This document shows positions 28,228 to 37,445 of a stretch of DNA of 64,000 nucleotides, piece by piece (position 1 is the first letter of the stretch; each line of letters opens with the position of its first letter). The DNA comes from Rhizobium sp. GTDB taxonomy: Bacteria > Pseudomonadota > Alphaproteobacteria > Rhizobiales > Rhizobiaceae. The translations under genes and the position numbers were made by a program. The DNA is taken from the NCBI GenBank assembly GCA_002796995.1, contig PEKW01000005.1, forward strand, positions 576,892-640,891, written 5' to 3'. Below the pieces are notes generated by a model that saw only the letters and a program-made list of their open reading frames with translations, made no database searches and had not been told where the DNA came from.

Positions 28228-29187
28228 CTATTGCAGGGAAAAACGCTTGATCTTGCGATGCAGGGTCGCCCGGCTGATGCCGAGAATCTGCGCGGCCTGC
28301 GAGACATTGCCGCTGGTCCGCGACAACGCGCGGCGCAGCGCCGCCCGCTCCGCATCGTCCAGATCGGAACTCGCATCGCCCCGGCTCTCGAGCAGGGCAT
28401 CGGCCGCCGGCAGCCCCTGGGCGATCCGCTGGTCGTCAAGCTTGAGCGCCGCACGCGCCGCCTTCGTCGCCCCAAGGATCAGGTCGTCATAGTCGACGGC
28501 GATGAGGGCTGCGGTGGCAGAATGGGCGGTCGGCACCATGATGATGCGCGCGCCCGGAAAGGCCTGGCGGAAAAGGGTCGCCTCGACCCGCGAGGCGACG
28601 TCGCGCACCGCCTGCGACAGGATCGCCAGCGTCATGTCGGTCACGTCGTTGCGGCAGGTGGAAATATCGAGGGCTGCAGCCACCCGGCCCATATGGTCGC
28701 GGATCGGCGCGGTGGCGCAGCTGAGTTCGATATTGGAGCTGAGGAAATGCTGGTCGCGGTGGATGATCACGGCACGCTCGTCGGCCAGCGCCGTGCCGAT
28801 GCCGTTGGTGCCGACGCTCGCCTCGCTCCAGACATTCTGCTGCCAGAGCCCGAGCTCGCGGAAGTCGGCGTCGTCGCCGGCCGATCCCCGCCGATCGAGC
28901 ACGATCCCGTCGCGGTCGGACAGCACGATGCAGCAGCCGGAGCGGCCGATCGTCTGATGCAGGCGGTCCACCTCGTCGCTGCAGGCGACCACCAGATGCT
29001 CCATCCGTTCGCGCGCCGAGCGGAATACCGCGTCTTCGACCTGAACCGGCTTGCGTCCCTCTTCGGGAGCCAGCTGGTGGAGGTTGAGGCAGCGCCGCCA
29101 CGACGCGGCGATCGGCGAACTGGCGGCCGCGGAACTCTGCGACGCGGTGGCGTAAACGAGGTCAGAATGGCTGGATGGCTGGCGCAT
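28228..29187 (-). CDS. GAF-Fis transcriptional regulator (AcoR-like without AAA+ domain)
   Basis: A regulator of 319 residues. The N-terminal half looks like Aco[20 protein letters not shown], then a GAF domain (about 65-200) with [14 protein letters not shown] and [18 protein letters not shown]. The C-terminus is a Fis-type helix-turn-helix, [20 protein letters not shown] (about 295-314). The sigma-54-contacting AAA+ ATPase domain that lies between these parts in AcoR is absent: fewer than 60 residues separate them and there is no Walker A. It therefore probably acts with sigma-70 promoters. It lies directly upstream of the aldehyde dehydrogenase gene, the likely target. GGGAGGAG before the ATG. 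Confidence 0.88.
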   Translation of the reverse strand: MRQPSSHSDLVYATASQSSAAASSPIAASWRRCLNLHQLAPEEGRKPVQVEDAVFRSARERMEHLVVACSDEVDRLHQTIGRSGCCIVLSDRDGIVLDRRGSAGDDADFRELGLWQQNVWSEASVGTNGIGTALADERAVIIHRDQHFLSSNIELSCATAPIRDHMGRVAAALDISTCRNDVTDMTLAILSQAVRDVASRVEATLFRQAFPGARIIMVPTAHSATAALIAVDYDDLILGATKAARAALKLDDQRIAQGLPAADALLESRGDASSDLDDAERAALRRALSRTSGNVSQAAQILGISRATLHRKIKRFSLQ

Positions 29188-29273
29188 CGGCTCCTCCCAA
29201 AGCGATAATGCCTACGTCGCGGGACTCTTTCAATGACGATGAACTAAAACAAGCACTGTAGCATTGTCGTGGC

Positions 29274-29303
29274 GCAAACTGTCGCAGATGTGCGACAGTT
29301 TGC
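29274..29303. promoter_or_regulatory. perfect 13-bp palindrome upstream of the GAF-Fis regulator gene
   Basis: Arms GCAAACTGTCGCA (29274-29286) and TGCGACAGTTTGC (29291-29303), spacer GATG. It lies 87-116 bp upstream of the regulator start and about 250 bp from rplY. The core TGTCGCA-N4-TGCGACA recurs in imperfect form before the aldehyde dehydrogenase (28193-28212). The simplest reading is a binding site through which the regulator controls its own gene. Confidence 0.7.
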
Positions 29304-29394
29304 GAGCCGCCTGCCTGCCCGCGCGTGAATCGGTGCTGAGCGCTGTGCCGAAAGGTGGCAGCTCGCCCCTTGCCGAGGAAAACGCCTGGCAAAG

Positions 29395-29423
29395 CTTGCC
29401 TTTCCGGCACTTCTGTTCTATAG
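29395..29423 (+). promoter_or_regulatory. sigma-70 promoter of rplY
   Basis: CTTGCC (29395-29400), 17-bp spacer, CTATAG (29418-29423). This matches the rhizobial housekeeping consensus (CTTGAC, 17 bp, CTATAT) at nine of twelve positions or better. Predicted start near 29430, giving a leader of about 120 nt. Confidence 0.65.
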
Positions 29424-29549
29424 CGCGCCCGTCCGTGTAGACACCCTTGGAGGCAACGCGGATGAGGATCTCTATGAGGCCTCCGGTTTCAGCAGGCGGC
29501 GATATGGTACGCCGGCGAGACTCTCCAAACAACCTCGAAAGGTAAAACC

Positions 29550-30149
29550 ATGAGCCACTCTTCTTACGAGCTCAAGGCCGAGGCGCGCGAACGGGTAGGT
29601 AAGGGGTCCTCCCGTGAACTTCGCCGCAACGGTTTGATTCCCGCTGTCATCTACGGTGACAAGCAGGCCCCCATCGCGATCTCGCTCAACACCAACGAAG
29701 TGACGAAGCGTATCCACGCCGGCGGTTTCATGACCACCGTCGCCACGATCGACGTCAACGGCGAGAAGATCAGCGTCCTGCCGAAGGACTACCAGCTCGA
29801 TCCGGTCCGCGACTTCACCATGCACGTCGACTTCCTGCGCGTCTCCGCTGACAGCAAGGTCACCGTCGAAGTTCCGGTTCACTTCATCAACGAAGACAAG
29901 TCGGCCATCAAGATCGGTGGTGTTCTGAACGTCGTTCGTCACGAAGTCGAGCTGCACTGCCCGGCCAACGACATTCCGGAATTCATCACCGTCGACCTGA
30001 CCGGTGCGAAGATCGGCGACAGCCTGCACATCTCGCATGTCAAGCTGCCGGCTGGCGTGACCCCGGTCATCACCGACCGCGACTTCACGATCGCCACGAT
30101 CGTCGCTCCGGCTGGTGGTCTCGCCGAAGAAGGCGAAGCAGAAGCCTGA
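29550..30149 (+). CDS. rplY: 50S ribosomal protein L25, CTC form
   Basis: A 5S rRNA-binding ribosomal protein of 199 residues. The N-terminal L25 domain (about 5-95) has [20 protein letters not shown] and [18 protein letters not shown]; the C-terminal TL5/CTC beta domain (100-190) has [11 protein letters not shown] and [11 protein letters not shown]. The last residues are acidic (EEGEAEA). Length is that of the long alphaproteobacterial form. Strong promoter and terminator flank it, so it is transcribed alone. In many rhizobia rplY is followed by pth and ychF; here about 3.4 kb separates rplY from pth. Confidence 0.96.
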   Translation: MSHSSYELKAEARERVGKGSSRELRRNGLIPAVIYGDKQAPIAISLNTNEVTKRIHAGGFMTTVATIDVNGEKISVLPKDYQLDPVRDFTMHVDFLRVSADSKVTVEVPVHFINEDKSAIKIGGVLNVVRHEVELHCPANDIPEFITVDLTGAKIGDSLHISHVKLPAGVTPVITDRDFTIATIVAPAGGLAEEGEAEA

Positions 30150-30180
30150 TAAGATACGGCAACATCGTTGCCGCATGATG

Positions 30181-30211
30181 ATCCCGCCTCCCCTCGGAGG
30201 CGGGATTTTTT
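30181..30211 (+). terminator. Rho-independent terminator of rplY
   Basis: Perfect 11-bp arms ATCCCGCCTCC (30181-30191) and GGAGGCGGGAT (30196-30206), 4-nt loop, then a run of T. Confidence 0.93.
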
Positions 30212-30380
30212 ATGGCCGGAACACACGGATAAATACAACTTGCGCGAAATCTGGGACCGCTGCTTTAGCGAGATTTAATCAATTCGTGAAACCGTTCGGG
30301 TTCGATTCACGGGGCGTCGGGGAGCATATCGTCTTGGCTTTGATCAAGAACCGTCACATGTTTGATGGGACCGCCGCGGT

Positions 30381-32756
30381 ATGACCCGGTCGATCGAAAG
30401 CCGATTCCTTGCCATCGTGGCGATCACCGTCTTCATCCTGGTGGTCCCGCTATTCGCGCTGTTCCTGACGCTGTCGTCCGACCGTGCCGCCAAGGAACTG
30501 CAGGATCACGTTGAAATCCTGCTCGCCACCAATTCCCAGGCGCTGGCCAAGCCGATGTGGGACTTCGACCGCGAAGGCGTCGAACAGATCGCCGCAACCA
30601 TCATTTCCGCCAACGGCGTGAGCAAGGTCCAGGTCCGCGACCTGTCGGGCGGCATCAACATTTCCATGCCGCCCCTGCCCGCCTGGCCGAAAAGCGGCGT
30701 GGAATCGAAGTCGCGCGAGATCTTCTACGAGGGCGTGGAAGGCCGGAAGCCGGTCGGCACGATCACCATCTACTATGGCCGCTTCGACGCGTTGTCCTCG
30801 CTGCGCGATGCCGAAGCGATCCTGATCGGCATCTTCGTCGTCGCCGTGCTCGGCGTCGTGCTGGCCGCCATCTTCGGCAACCGCCTGATGATCATTCAGC
30901 CACTGATGAAGCTGACGGCGGCGATCGAGGCGACCCGCCAGCTCGGCTCGCGCCATCACGTCGACTGGCAGTCGAACGACGAGATCGGCCGCCTGGCGAA
31001 GAGCTTCAACGCCATGCAGATCCAGCTCGAGCAGGAAGAGCGCGAGTTGAAGATCGCCCACCGCCGCGCTACCGACATCTACAACCTCACCCCGGCCATG
31101 CTGTTCTCGCTCGACGAGCAGGACCGCATCACCGGCGTCAGCGACTATTGGCTCTTGGCCACCGGCTATGAGCGCAGCGACGTGCTGGGCAAGCGTTTCG
31201 CCGATCTGGTGCACGAGGATGCCCGCGAGAGCTATCTGGAGCGCAAGCGGCAGAAGCACCGCGACCACGCCGTGGTCGAGAGCACGACCAAATTTGTCTG
31301 CGCCGACGGCAACCTCATGGACGTGCTGATCGTCGAGGCGAGCAAGGAAGGCAAGACCGGCGAGAACGGGCTGTCGCTCAGCGTCATGACCGACGTCACC
31401 GCGCTCAAGCAGTCCGAGGCCCGCAACCATCGCCAGGCGATCACCGACCACCTGACCGGCCTGATGAACCGCCAGGGCTTCGAGAACGCCCTGGATGCCG
31501 AGATCCGCCAGACCGACGCGATGGGCGGCGAGCTCGCCTGCATCTTCGTCGACCTCGACCGCTTCAAGTGGATCAACGACAATCTCGGTCATCAGGCCGG
31601 CGATACGGTCCTGCGCATGCTGGTCGATCTGATGCGCCCGCTTCTGCCGTCGGGCGCGGTGGCCGCCCGCCTCGGCGGCGACGAATTTGCCGTCCTTTTG
31701 CGCTCGGCCAGGGTCGAGCACGACGCACTGGAGCTCAGCCACCGCCTCTGCGCCATCTTCGACGAGCCTCTGCTGGTGCACGGCGCCACCGTGCGCCTTA
31801 GCGCCAGCATCGGCGTCGCGCTCTATCCGCGCCATGCCAGCAACGCCGCCGAACTGCTGCAGAAGTCCGACATGGCCATGTACAGCAAGAAGCGCGACGG
31901 CAAGAACGGCGCCTTGCTCTACGATCCGCTGATCCAGGACACCACCCGCCAGCGCGCCGCGATCGAGCGCGACATCGAGGCGGGCCTTGAGGAAGACTGG
32001 TTCGAGGCCTATTTCCAGCCGATCGTCGACCTCGCCAGCGATGAGGTCGTCGGCTACGAGGCCCTGCTGCGCCTCGAGCATCCGACCAAGGGCACGCTTC
32101 CGCCCAGCGACATCATCAAGGTCGCGGAAGAGACCGGTGCGATCACCCGCATCGGCAACCGCATACTGGAAAAGGCCCTCGCCAATCTGGTGAAGATCTC
32201 CAAGGCGACGAAGGACGACGAGGCCTATATCGCCATCAACTTCTCGCCGCTGCAGTTCGACCAGAGCCTGCCGATCCGGCTCGCGGCGCTGAGCTCGCGT
32301 TACGGCATCGCGCCGCACCGCCTGGTGATCGAGATCACCGAAGCGACGCTGCTGCACGACAATCCGCAGATCCGCACCATCCTCGACGAATTCAACCGGT
32401 TCGGCTGCCGCATCGCGCTCGACGACTTCGGCACCGGCTATTCGTCGCTGAGCTACCTCAACCGCTTCCCCGTCGACATCGTCAAGATCGACCAGTCCTT
32501 CATCCGCTCGCTCTCGGTCGAGGAGCCGGAACTGCAGCACAAGAGCCGCATGCTGGTCGAAGGCATCACGGCGATATCGCACAAGATGGAATGCTCGGTC
32601 GTGGCCGAGGGCATCGAGACAGAGGAACAGCGCGACATCCTGCGCCAGTTCGGCGTCGATCGCGGCCAGGGCTATCTGTTCGCCCGGCCGCAGCCGGTCA
32701 GCCACCTGATCAAGACAATGGCAGAGAAACGAAACCGCAGGAGCTCGGTCGCCTGA
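30381..32756 (+). CDS. membrane GGDEF-EAL c-di-GMP enzyme with PAS domain
   Basis: A protein of 791 residues. Layout: TM1 (about 10-32), periplasmic region (33-148), TM2 (149-172), HAMP (175-225), PAS (about 230-345), GGDEF (about 355-515) and EAL (525-780). The cyclase motif RLGGDEF is intact, while the inhibitory R-x-x-D site before it is absent (LPSG). The phosphodiesterase motif YEALLRLEHP, the metal-binding DDFGTGYSSL and V-V-A-E-G-I-E-T are intact. So both synthesis and hydrolysis of c-di-GMP are possible. The gene for a periplasmic binding protein starts 31 bp downstream, which may feed a signal to the periplasmic region. Confidence 0.93.
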   Translation: MTRSIESRFLAIVAITVFILVVPLFALFLTLSSDRAAKELQDHVEILLATNSQALAKPMWDFDREGVEQIAATIISANGVSKVQVRDLSGGINISMPPLPAWPKSGVESKSREIFYEGVEGRKPVGTITIYYGRFDALSSLRDAEAILIGIFVVAVLGVVLAAIFGNRLMIIQPLMKLTAAIEATRQLGSRHHVDWQSNDEIGRLAKSFNAMQIQLEQEERELKIAHRRATDIYNLTPAMLFSLDEQDRITGVSDYWLLATGYERSDVLGKRFADLVHEDARESYLERKRQKHRDHAVVESTTKFVCADGNLMDVLIVEASKEGKTGENGLSLSVMTDVTALKQSEARNHRQAITDHLTGLMNRQGFENALDAEIRQTDAMGGELACIFVDLDRFKWINDNLGHQAGDTVLRMLVDLMRPLLPSGAVAARLGGDEFAVLLRSARVEHDALELSHRLCAIFDEPLLVHGATVRLSASIGVALYPRHASNAAELLQKSDMAMYSKKRDGKNGALLYDPLIQDTTRQRAAIERDIEAGLEEDWFEAYFQPIVDLASDEVVGYEALLRLEHPTKGTLPPSDIIKVAEETGAITRIGNRILEKALANLVKISKATKDDEAYIAINFSPLQFDQSLPIRLAALSSRYGIAPHRLVIEITEATLLHDNPQIRTILDEFNRFGCRIALDDFGTGYSSLSYLNRFPVDIVKIDQSFIRSLSVEEPELQHKSRMLVEGITAISHKMECSVVAEGIETEEQRDILRQFGVDRGQGYLFARPQPVSHLIKTMAEKRNRRSSVA

Positions 32757-32787
32757 GTCTCCCCTGATATCGAGAAGGAAAGTGCCT

Positions 32788-33504
32788 ATGAGGATCGCCG
32801 CATTTCTTCTGTCGATGGGACTGGCAAGCGCCGCCGCCGCCGAAACCATCCATTTCACCACCGAGGACTACCCGCCCTACAATTTCCGCGAGGGCGGCGA
32901 ATACAAGGGCGTCGGCTACGAACAGACGGTCGCCCTGATGAAATACGTCAAGGCCGATCACACGATCGAGATGATGCCCTGGGCCCGGGCGCTGTCGCTG
33001 GCCGAGAGCGACCGCACGCACTGCGTCTTCACCACCGCCCACATCGCTGAGCGCGACAAGCGCTTCAAGTGGGTGGAGCCGCTCGCCATCGACCGCAACG
33101 TGATGATCGCCAACAAGGCCTCCGGCATCAAGCCGCGCTCGATCGAGGAAGCCCGACAGTATACCGTCGGCACCCAGCGCAACGACTATACCCAGGACCT
33201 TCTGGAGCGGAACGGCTTCCCGAAGATCGACCTCGCCACCGACCTGAAGCTCACCTTCAAGAAGCTGATGAGTGGACGCATCGACCTGATGCCGATCTCG
33301 GAGAAATACTTCGAGGACCTGAAAGCCGAGGGCAATGCCATCGAGGCGCTGTTCGTCCTCTCCGAGCAGAAGTTCGCCATCGCCTGCAACATCGACTTTC
33401 CCGATGCGCTGATTGCCGAGATGCAGGCGGGGCTCGACAAGCTGATAGCCGACGGCACGCAGAAGACGATCTTCCAGAAGTACAAGATGCCCCTCGGCGA
33501 ATGA
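32788..33504 (+). CDS. periplasmic solute-binding protein (SBP_bac_3 type), no permease nearby
   Basis: A protein of 238 residues with a clear signal peptide (MRIAAFLLSMGLASAAAA). The mature part follows the amino-acid-type binding proteins: IHFTTEDYPPYNFREGGEYK, G-V-G-Y-E-Q-T-V-A-L-M, I-E-M-M-P-W-A-R-A-L and a late G-R-I-D-L-M-P-I-S. I chose ATG 32788 over a GTG at 32782 because AAGGAA is well spaced to it. No ABC permease or ATPase gene lies next to it. It follows the GGDEF-EAL gene closely, so a sensory rather than transport role is plausible; this is inference. Confidence 0.88.
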   Translation: MRIAAFLLSMGLASAAAAETIHFTTEDYPPYNFREGGEYKGVGYEQTVALMKYVKADHTIEMMPWARALSLAESDRTHCVFTTAHIAERDKRFKWVEPLAIDRNVMIANKASGIKPRSIEEARQYTVGTQRNDYTQDLLERNGFPKIDLATDLKLTFKKLMSGRIDLMPISEKYFEDLKAEGNAIEALFVLSEQKFAIACNIDFPDALIAEMQAGLDKLIADGTQKTIFQKYKMPLGE

Positions 33505-33593
33505 CCGGGACGGGCCAGCACTCAAACCGGGTTGACAAGGCGGTCGTTTCGCGGTGCTGAGGGGTAACCTTTCATCATCGACGGACACGGCTC

Positions 33594-34322
33594 ATGATCA
33601 TCATAGCGGGGCTCGGCAATCCCGGCGCGAAGTACGGCGACAACCGCCACAATATCGGGTTCATGGCGGTCGACGCCATCCACCGGCGCCATGCCTTCTC
33701 GCCCTGGGCAAAGAAGTTCAGGGCCGAGATCGCGGAAGGCGAGATCGCCGGCGAGAAGGTGCTGCTGATGAAGCCGCAGACCTTCATGAACCTGTCGGGC
33801 GAATCGGTCGGCGAGGCCATGCGCTTCTACAAGCTCGGACCCGGCGACATCGTCGCCGTTCATGACGAACTCGACCTGCTGCCCGGCAAGGTGCGCATCA
33901 AGACCGGCGGCGGCCACGGCGGCCACAACGGGCTGAAATCGCTCGACGCCCATTGCGGCAAGGACTACCGGCGGCTGCGCCTCGGCATAGGCCATCCGGG
34001 CGACAAGGACCGCGTGCACGGCCATGTGCTCGGCGATTTCGCCAAGATCGACCGCATCTGGCTGGAGCCACTGCTCGATGCCATCGCCGACAATGCCGAC
34101 CTGCTGGTCAAGGGCGACGACGGCAAGCTGATGAACAAGCTGGCGCTCGCCACCGGGGCCAAGGAGGAGGCTCCTTCACCGGCCAAGGCCGACAAGCCCG
34201 CCAAACCGGCCGGCCAGTCGCATATCCGACAGGCCCGCAACAACGTCCAGCCGAAGAAGCTTCCCGAAACCGGGCCGATGGCGGAAATGCTCAAGCGCAT
34301 GTTCGGCAAGAAGGACGACTGA
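33594..34322 (+). CDS. pth: peptidyl-tRNA hydrolase
   Basis: A cytoplasmic enzyme of 242 residues that frees tRNA from prematurely released peptidyl-tRNA. Seen: [20 protein letters not shown] with catalytic H19, [48 protein letters not shown] (key D and N) and [10 protein letters not shown]. The last 55 residues (Pro/Lys/Ala-rich, with a final helix [16 protein letters not shown]) extend beyond the E. coli enzyme, as in other rhizobia. GNAT gene follows by 4 bp. Confidence 0.95.
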   Translation: MIIIAGLGNPGAKYGDNRHNIGFMAVDAIHRRHAFSPWAKKFRAEIAEGEIAGEKVLLMKPQTFMNLSGESVGEAMRFYKLGPGDIVAVHDELDLLPGKVRIKTGGGHGGHNGLKSLDAHCGKDYRRLRLGIGHPGDKDRVHGHVLGDFAKIDRIWLEPLLDAIADNADLLVKGDDGKLMNKLALATGAKEEAPSPAKADKPAKPAGQSHIRQARNNVQPKKLPETGPMAEMLKRMFGKKDD

Positions 34323-34326
34323 CGTC

Positions 34327-34785
34327 ATGTCGAAGACCGTCGAGGTCCGGCCGCTGCAGAAGAGCGACCTGGCCGGCCTGCTCTCGCTCTATGCGCAGCT
34401 GATCGAAAACGACCTGCCGCTTGCTCCTGCCTTGGCCGAGACACGATTCGATGAAATGCTCAAACGTGACGGCCTCACCGTGTTCGGTGGTTTCGCCGAC
34501 GGCATTCTCGCCAGCACATGCATCCTGATCGTGGTGCCCAATCTCACCCGTGGCGGCATGCCCTATGCCTTCATCGAGAACGTCGTGACAGACGGAGCGC
34601 ATCGCCGCACCGGCCTTGGACGCCAAACGGTCAAGACCGCCATCGATGCGGCATTCGACGCCGGCTGCTACACGGTCCGCCTGCAGACGGGCGGAAAGCG
34701 GCCGGGTACGCTCGACTTCTACAGGAGCTGCGGCTTCGACTTGACGAAACACGGGCTGGAGGTACGCCGGATCCCACCCCGCTAG
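34327..34785 (+). CDS. GNAT-family N-acetyltransferase
   Basis: A protein of 152 residues forming one GNAT domain: VEVRPLQKSDLAGLLSLY at the start, the beta-4/motif A region AFIENVVTDGAHRRTGLGRQ (about 78-97, with the acetyl-CoA loop R-R-T-G-L-G) and the closing D-F-Y-R-S-C-G-F-D. It acetylates an amine; the substrate is unknown. It lies 4 bp after pth and is probably co-transcribed with it. Confidence 0.88.
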   Translation: MSKTVEVRPLQKSDLAGLLSLYAQLIENDLPLAPALAETRFDEMLKRDGLTVFGGFADGILASTCILIVVPNLTRGGMPYAFIENVVTDGAHRRTGLGRQTVKTAIDAAFDAGCYTVRLQTGGKRPGTLDFYRSCGFDLTKHGLEVRRIPPR

Positions 34786-34856
34786 GTTTCGCCCGCTCAC
34801 CCGGGCGGAACAAGGACGGCCGCTGCTGCATTGACCAGCCCTGGAGGCCCCCTAAC

Positions 34857-35783
34857 ATGCAACTCGCCCTATCGCCCCTGCCCCTGCCCGGTCCCTTGAG
34901 CCGCAGACTGGATCTCTTCGCCCTCAAGTTGTCCCAGCCCAAGGGCATGACCTTCGACTTTTCCACGCCCCAAGGCGAACCGGCGCTGGTGCCGGCCGAC
35001 TCGATCTCCTGGCAGGTGTTCAAGAACCCGGTCACCGTCTTCATCGGCGGCATTACCGCGGTGCTGCTGGAGCTGGCCGAGCCGCATGTGCGCGACGGGG
35101 TCTGGCAGCACAGCAGCTTTCGCACCGACGCGCTCGCCCGCATGCAACGCACCGGGCTTGCCGCAATGATCACAGTCTATGGCGCCGCCAGCCGCGCCGC
35201 GGCGATGATCGAGGGCGTCAACCGTCGGCACGGATCGGTGACCGGCCTGACTGCCGAGGGCAAGCCTTATCGCGCCGACGATCCGATCCTGCTCGACTGG
35301 GTCCAGGCGACCGCCGCTTTCGGCTTCATGGAAGCCTATCACCGCTACGCCCGGCCGCTGTCCGACGACGCCCGCAACCGCTTCCTGGCAGAGGGCAAGG
35401 CCGCGGCCAGACTCTATGGCGCCAGCAACGCACCGGTCTCCGTTTCCGAGATGAACATGCTGTTCGACGTGATGCGCTCGAGACTGGTGAAGACCGAGGT
35501 CGTCTTCGAATTCCTCGACATCGTCGGCAAGGTCCCGGCCCTGCCGGCAGCACTCCGCCCCTTCCAGAAGCTGCTCATCACCGCCGCGGTCGAGCTTCTG
35601 CCAGGCTGGGTGCGCGACCGGCTGGGGCTCAGGCAATCCTGGTCGCTGACGCCGATGCAGCGCGCCATGGTCAAGGCAGCGGCCTTCGGGGCCGAGCGGA
35701 TCATGCTGCCGTCGTCCGCCCCGGTTCAGGCCTGTCGCCGCCTGGGCCTCCCAGACACCTACCTCTACCGCCGGCGCCCCTGA
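34857..35783 (+). CDS. DUF2236 (MpaB-like oxygenase family) protein
   Basis: A protein of 308 residues starting at ATG 34857 with GGAGG nine bases upstream; the frame is open further upstream but overlaps the acetyltransferase gene and has no similarity. Seen: FIGGITAVLLELAEPHVRDG then W-Q-H-S-S-F-R-T-D-A-L-A-R-M-Q-R-T, ITVYGAASRAAAMIEGVNRRH and a late L-D-W-V-Q-A-T. This is the DUF2236 pattern, whose founding members (rubber oxygenase Lcp and fungal MpaB) bind heme through conserved His/Lys residues. Whether the rhizobial protein binds heme is not known. Apparently alone. Confidence 0.85.
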   Translation: MQLALSPLPLPGPLSRRLDLFALKLSQPKGMTFDFSTPQGEPALVPADSISWQVFKNPVTVFIGGITAVLLELAEPHVRDGVWQHSSFRTDALARMQRTGLAAMITVYGAASRAAAMIEGVNRRHGSVTGLTAEGKPYRADDPILLDWVQATAAFGFMEAYHRYARPLSDDARNRFLAEGKAAARLYGASNAPVSVSEMNMLFDVMRSRLVKTEVVFEFLDIVGKVPALPAALRPFQKLLITAAVELLPGWVRDRLGLRQSWSLTPMQRAMVKAAAFGAERIMLPSSAPVQACRRLGLPDTYLYRRRP

Positions 35784-35799
35784 TCAGGGCGGGAGCCGC

Positions 35800-36111
35800 C
35801 TACTCCTCGGGTTCCGTGGCGAACATCAGCGGGAAGCCGGCTTCCTTGCCGAGATCGGTCGCCTCCTTGGCCTTGGTCTCGGCAATGTCGCGCGTGCAGA
35901 CGACGACCACGGCCGAGCCGAACTTGTGAGCCGTCATCATCACCCTGTAGCCGGTCTCCTCGCTCATGCGGAACACCGCCTTCAGCACCATGGTGACGAA
36001 CTCGCGCGGCGTATAATCGTCGTTGAGCAGCAAGACCTTGTAGAGCTTCGGCCTCTCCGGCTTCGGCTTGGTCACTGTCTTCGGTTTGAGGGCGACATCG
36101 TCTCCCGTCAT
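35800..36111 (-). CDS. clpS: Clp protease adaptor ClpS (ClpS2-like)
   Basis: A protein of 103 residues that presents N-degron substrates to ClpAP. Seen: the binding pocket region YKVLLLNDDYTPREFVTMVL (about 24-43), VFRMSEETGYRVMMTAHKFG and the C-terminal ATDLGKEAGFPLMFATEPEE. Known: many alphaproteobacteria have two ClpS proteins, ClpS1 encoded before clpA and a separate ClpS2. There is no clpA here, and the C-terminal segment suits ClpS2 better; the assignment is inference. Start at ATG 36111 (MTGDDVALKPKTV); the N-terminal 20 residues are charged and Pro/Lys-rich. Confidence 0.9.
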   Translation of the reverse strand: MTGDDVALKPKTVTKPKPERPKLYKVLLLNDDYTPREFVTMVLKAVFRMSEETGYRVMMTAHKFGSAVVVVCTRDIAETKAKEATDLGKEAGFPLMFATEPEE

Positions 36112-36304
36112 CGGAAACTCTCCAGCGATGACATCAGGTACGGACCTTCGGCGGCCGGCCCGGCGGGTGCATTCTAGCGCATCGCGCCGCGACCGTCGAC
36201 GGTCAGCCCGGACGGGCCGCACCGCTCCAGAGACTTGACCGCACCCTTCCTTTATCCCATAGGCGTGGGCAAAGATCATTCCAAGCTAAGCAGGTACTCT
36301 GGCC

Positions 36305-37408
36305 ATGGGCTTCAAATGCGGTATCGTCGGCTTGCCCAATGTCGGCAAGTCCACCCTCTTCAACGCGCTGACCAAGACGGCGGCGGCTCAGGCCGCCAAC
36401 TATCCGTTCTGCACGATCGAGCCCAACACCGGCGAAGTGGCCGTTCCGGACCCGCGCATGCAGAAGCTCGCAGCCGTCGCCGGCTCGAAGGAAATCATCC
36501 CGACCCGCATCTCCTTCGTCGACATCGCCGGCCTGGTGCGCGGCGCATCGAAGGGTGAAGGCCTCGGCAACAAGTTCCTCGCCAACATCCGCGAAGTCGA
36601 TGCCGTCGTGCACGTGCTGCGCTGCTTCGAGGACGACGACATCACCCATGTCGAAGGCCGCATCAACCCGGTCGGTGACGCCGAGACCATCGAGACCGAG
36701 CTGATGCTCGCCGACCTCGAGAGCCTGGAGCGCCGCGTCGAGCAGACCCGCAAGCGCGCCGCCTCCAAGGACAAGGAATCGCTCGCCCAGTTGCCGGTCA
36801 TGGAAGCCGTCATCAAGCTGCTGAACGAAGGCAAGCCGGCCCGACTGCTGCTGAAGACGCTTGCCCCCGACGATATCGAGATACTCAAGAGCCTGAACCT
36901 CCTGACCTCGCATCCGGTGCTCTACGTCTGCAACGTGTCGGAAGCCGATGCAGTGGACGGCAATGCCCATACTGAGGCCGTCGCCAAGATGGCGGCGGAA
37001 CAGGGCGCCGAATGCGTGATCATCTCCGCGGCGATCGAGTCGGAAGTGGCGCAGCTGCCGGAAGAGGAAGCCAAGGAGTTCCTCTCGGCGCTCGGTTTGC
37101 AGGAAGCCGGCCTCGACCGCCTGATCCGTGCCGGTTACCACCTGCTTGATCTGATCACCTATTTCACCGTCGGTCCCAAGGAGACCCGCGCCTGGACGAT
37201 CGTGCGCGGCACCAAGGCCCCGGCCGCTGCCGGCGTCATCCATACCGACTTCGAACGCGGCTTCATCCGCGCCTTCACCATCGCCTATGACGACTACATC
37301 AACTACAAGGGCGAAGTCGGCGCCAAGGAAGCCGGCAAGGGCCGCGACGAAGGCAAGGAATATGTCGTCCACGACGGCGACGTGATCCACTTCCGTTTCA
37401 ACACCTGA
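36305..37408 (+). CDS. ychF: redox-regulated ATPase/GTPase YchF
   Basis: An Obg-like P-loop protein of 367 residues, cytoplasmic, binding ATP in preference to GTP and associated with ribosomes and oxidative stress. Seen: G1 [15 protein letters not shown] (8-22), the [11 protein letters not shown] segment, G3 [19 protein letters not shown], coiled-coil arm (about 130-200), and the C-terminal TGS-like domain with [13 protein letters not shown]. Length is normal. Terminator follows. Confidence 0.96.
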   Translation: MGFKCGIVGLPNVGKSTLFNALTKTAAAQAANYPFCTIEPNTGEVAVPDPRMQKLAAVAGSKEIIPTRISFVDIAGLVRGASKGEGLGNKFLANIREVDAVVHVLRCFEDDDITHVEGRINPVGDAETIETELMLADLESLERRVEQTRKRAASKDKESLAQLPVMEAVIKLLNEGKPARLLLKTLAPDDIEILKSLNLLTSHPVLYVCNVSEADAVDGNAHTEAVAKMAAEQGAECVIISAAIESEVAQLPEEEAKEFLSALGLQEAGLDRLIRAGYHLLDLITYFTVGPKETRAWTIVRGTKAPAAAGVIHTDFERGFIRAFTIAYDDYINYKGEVGAKEAGKGRDEGKEYVVHDGDVIHFRFNT

Positions 37409-37445
37409 GACGAACTGCCCCCGACATTGCAGTCGAACTTTTGCG

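Larger units (their letters stand above)
29188..29549. other. 362-bp divergent intergenic region, regulator gene to rplY
   Basis: Holds a perfect 13-bp-arm palindrome (29274-29303), a good sigma-70 promoter for rplY (29395-29423) and an rplY leader of about 120 nt containing the pair GGAGGC (29449-29454) and GCCTCC (29479-29484), which could form a stem-loop. No protein gene is supported. Confidence 0.7.

Noticed and set aside
30290..30330. GGTTCGATTCACGG resembling a tRNA T-arm
   Set aside because: No matching acceptor, D-arm or anticodon arm is found around it; it lies in an ordinary spacer between rplY and the GGDEF-EAL gene.
30450..32861. 803-codon open frame on the minus strand
   Set aside because: Antisense to the GGDEF-EAL gene whose catalytic motifs are intact; low-complexity Asp/Val/Leu-rich translation.
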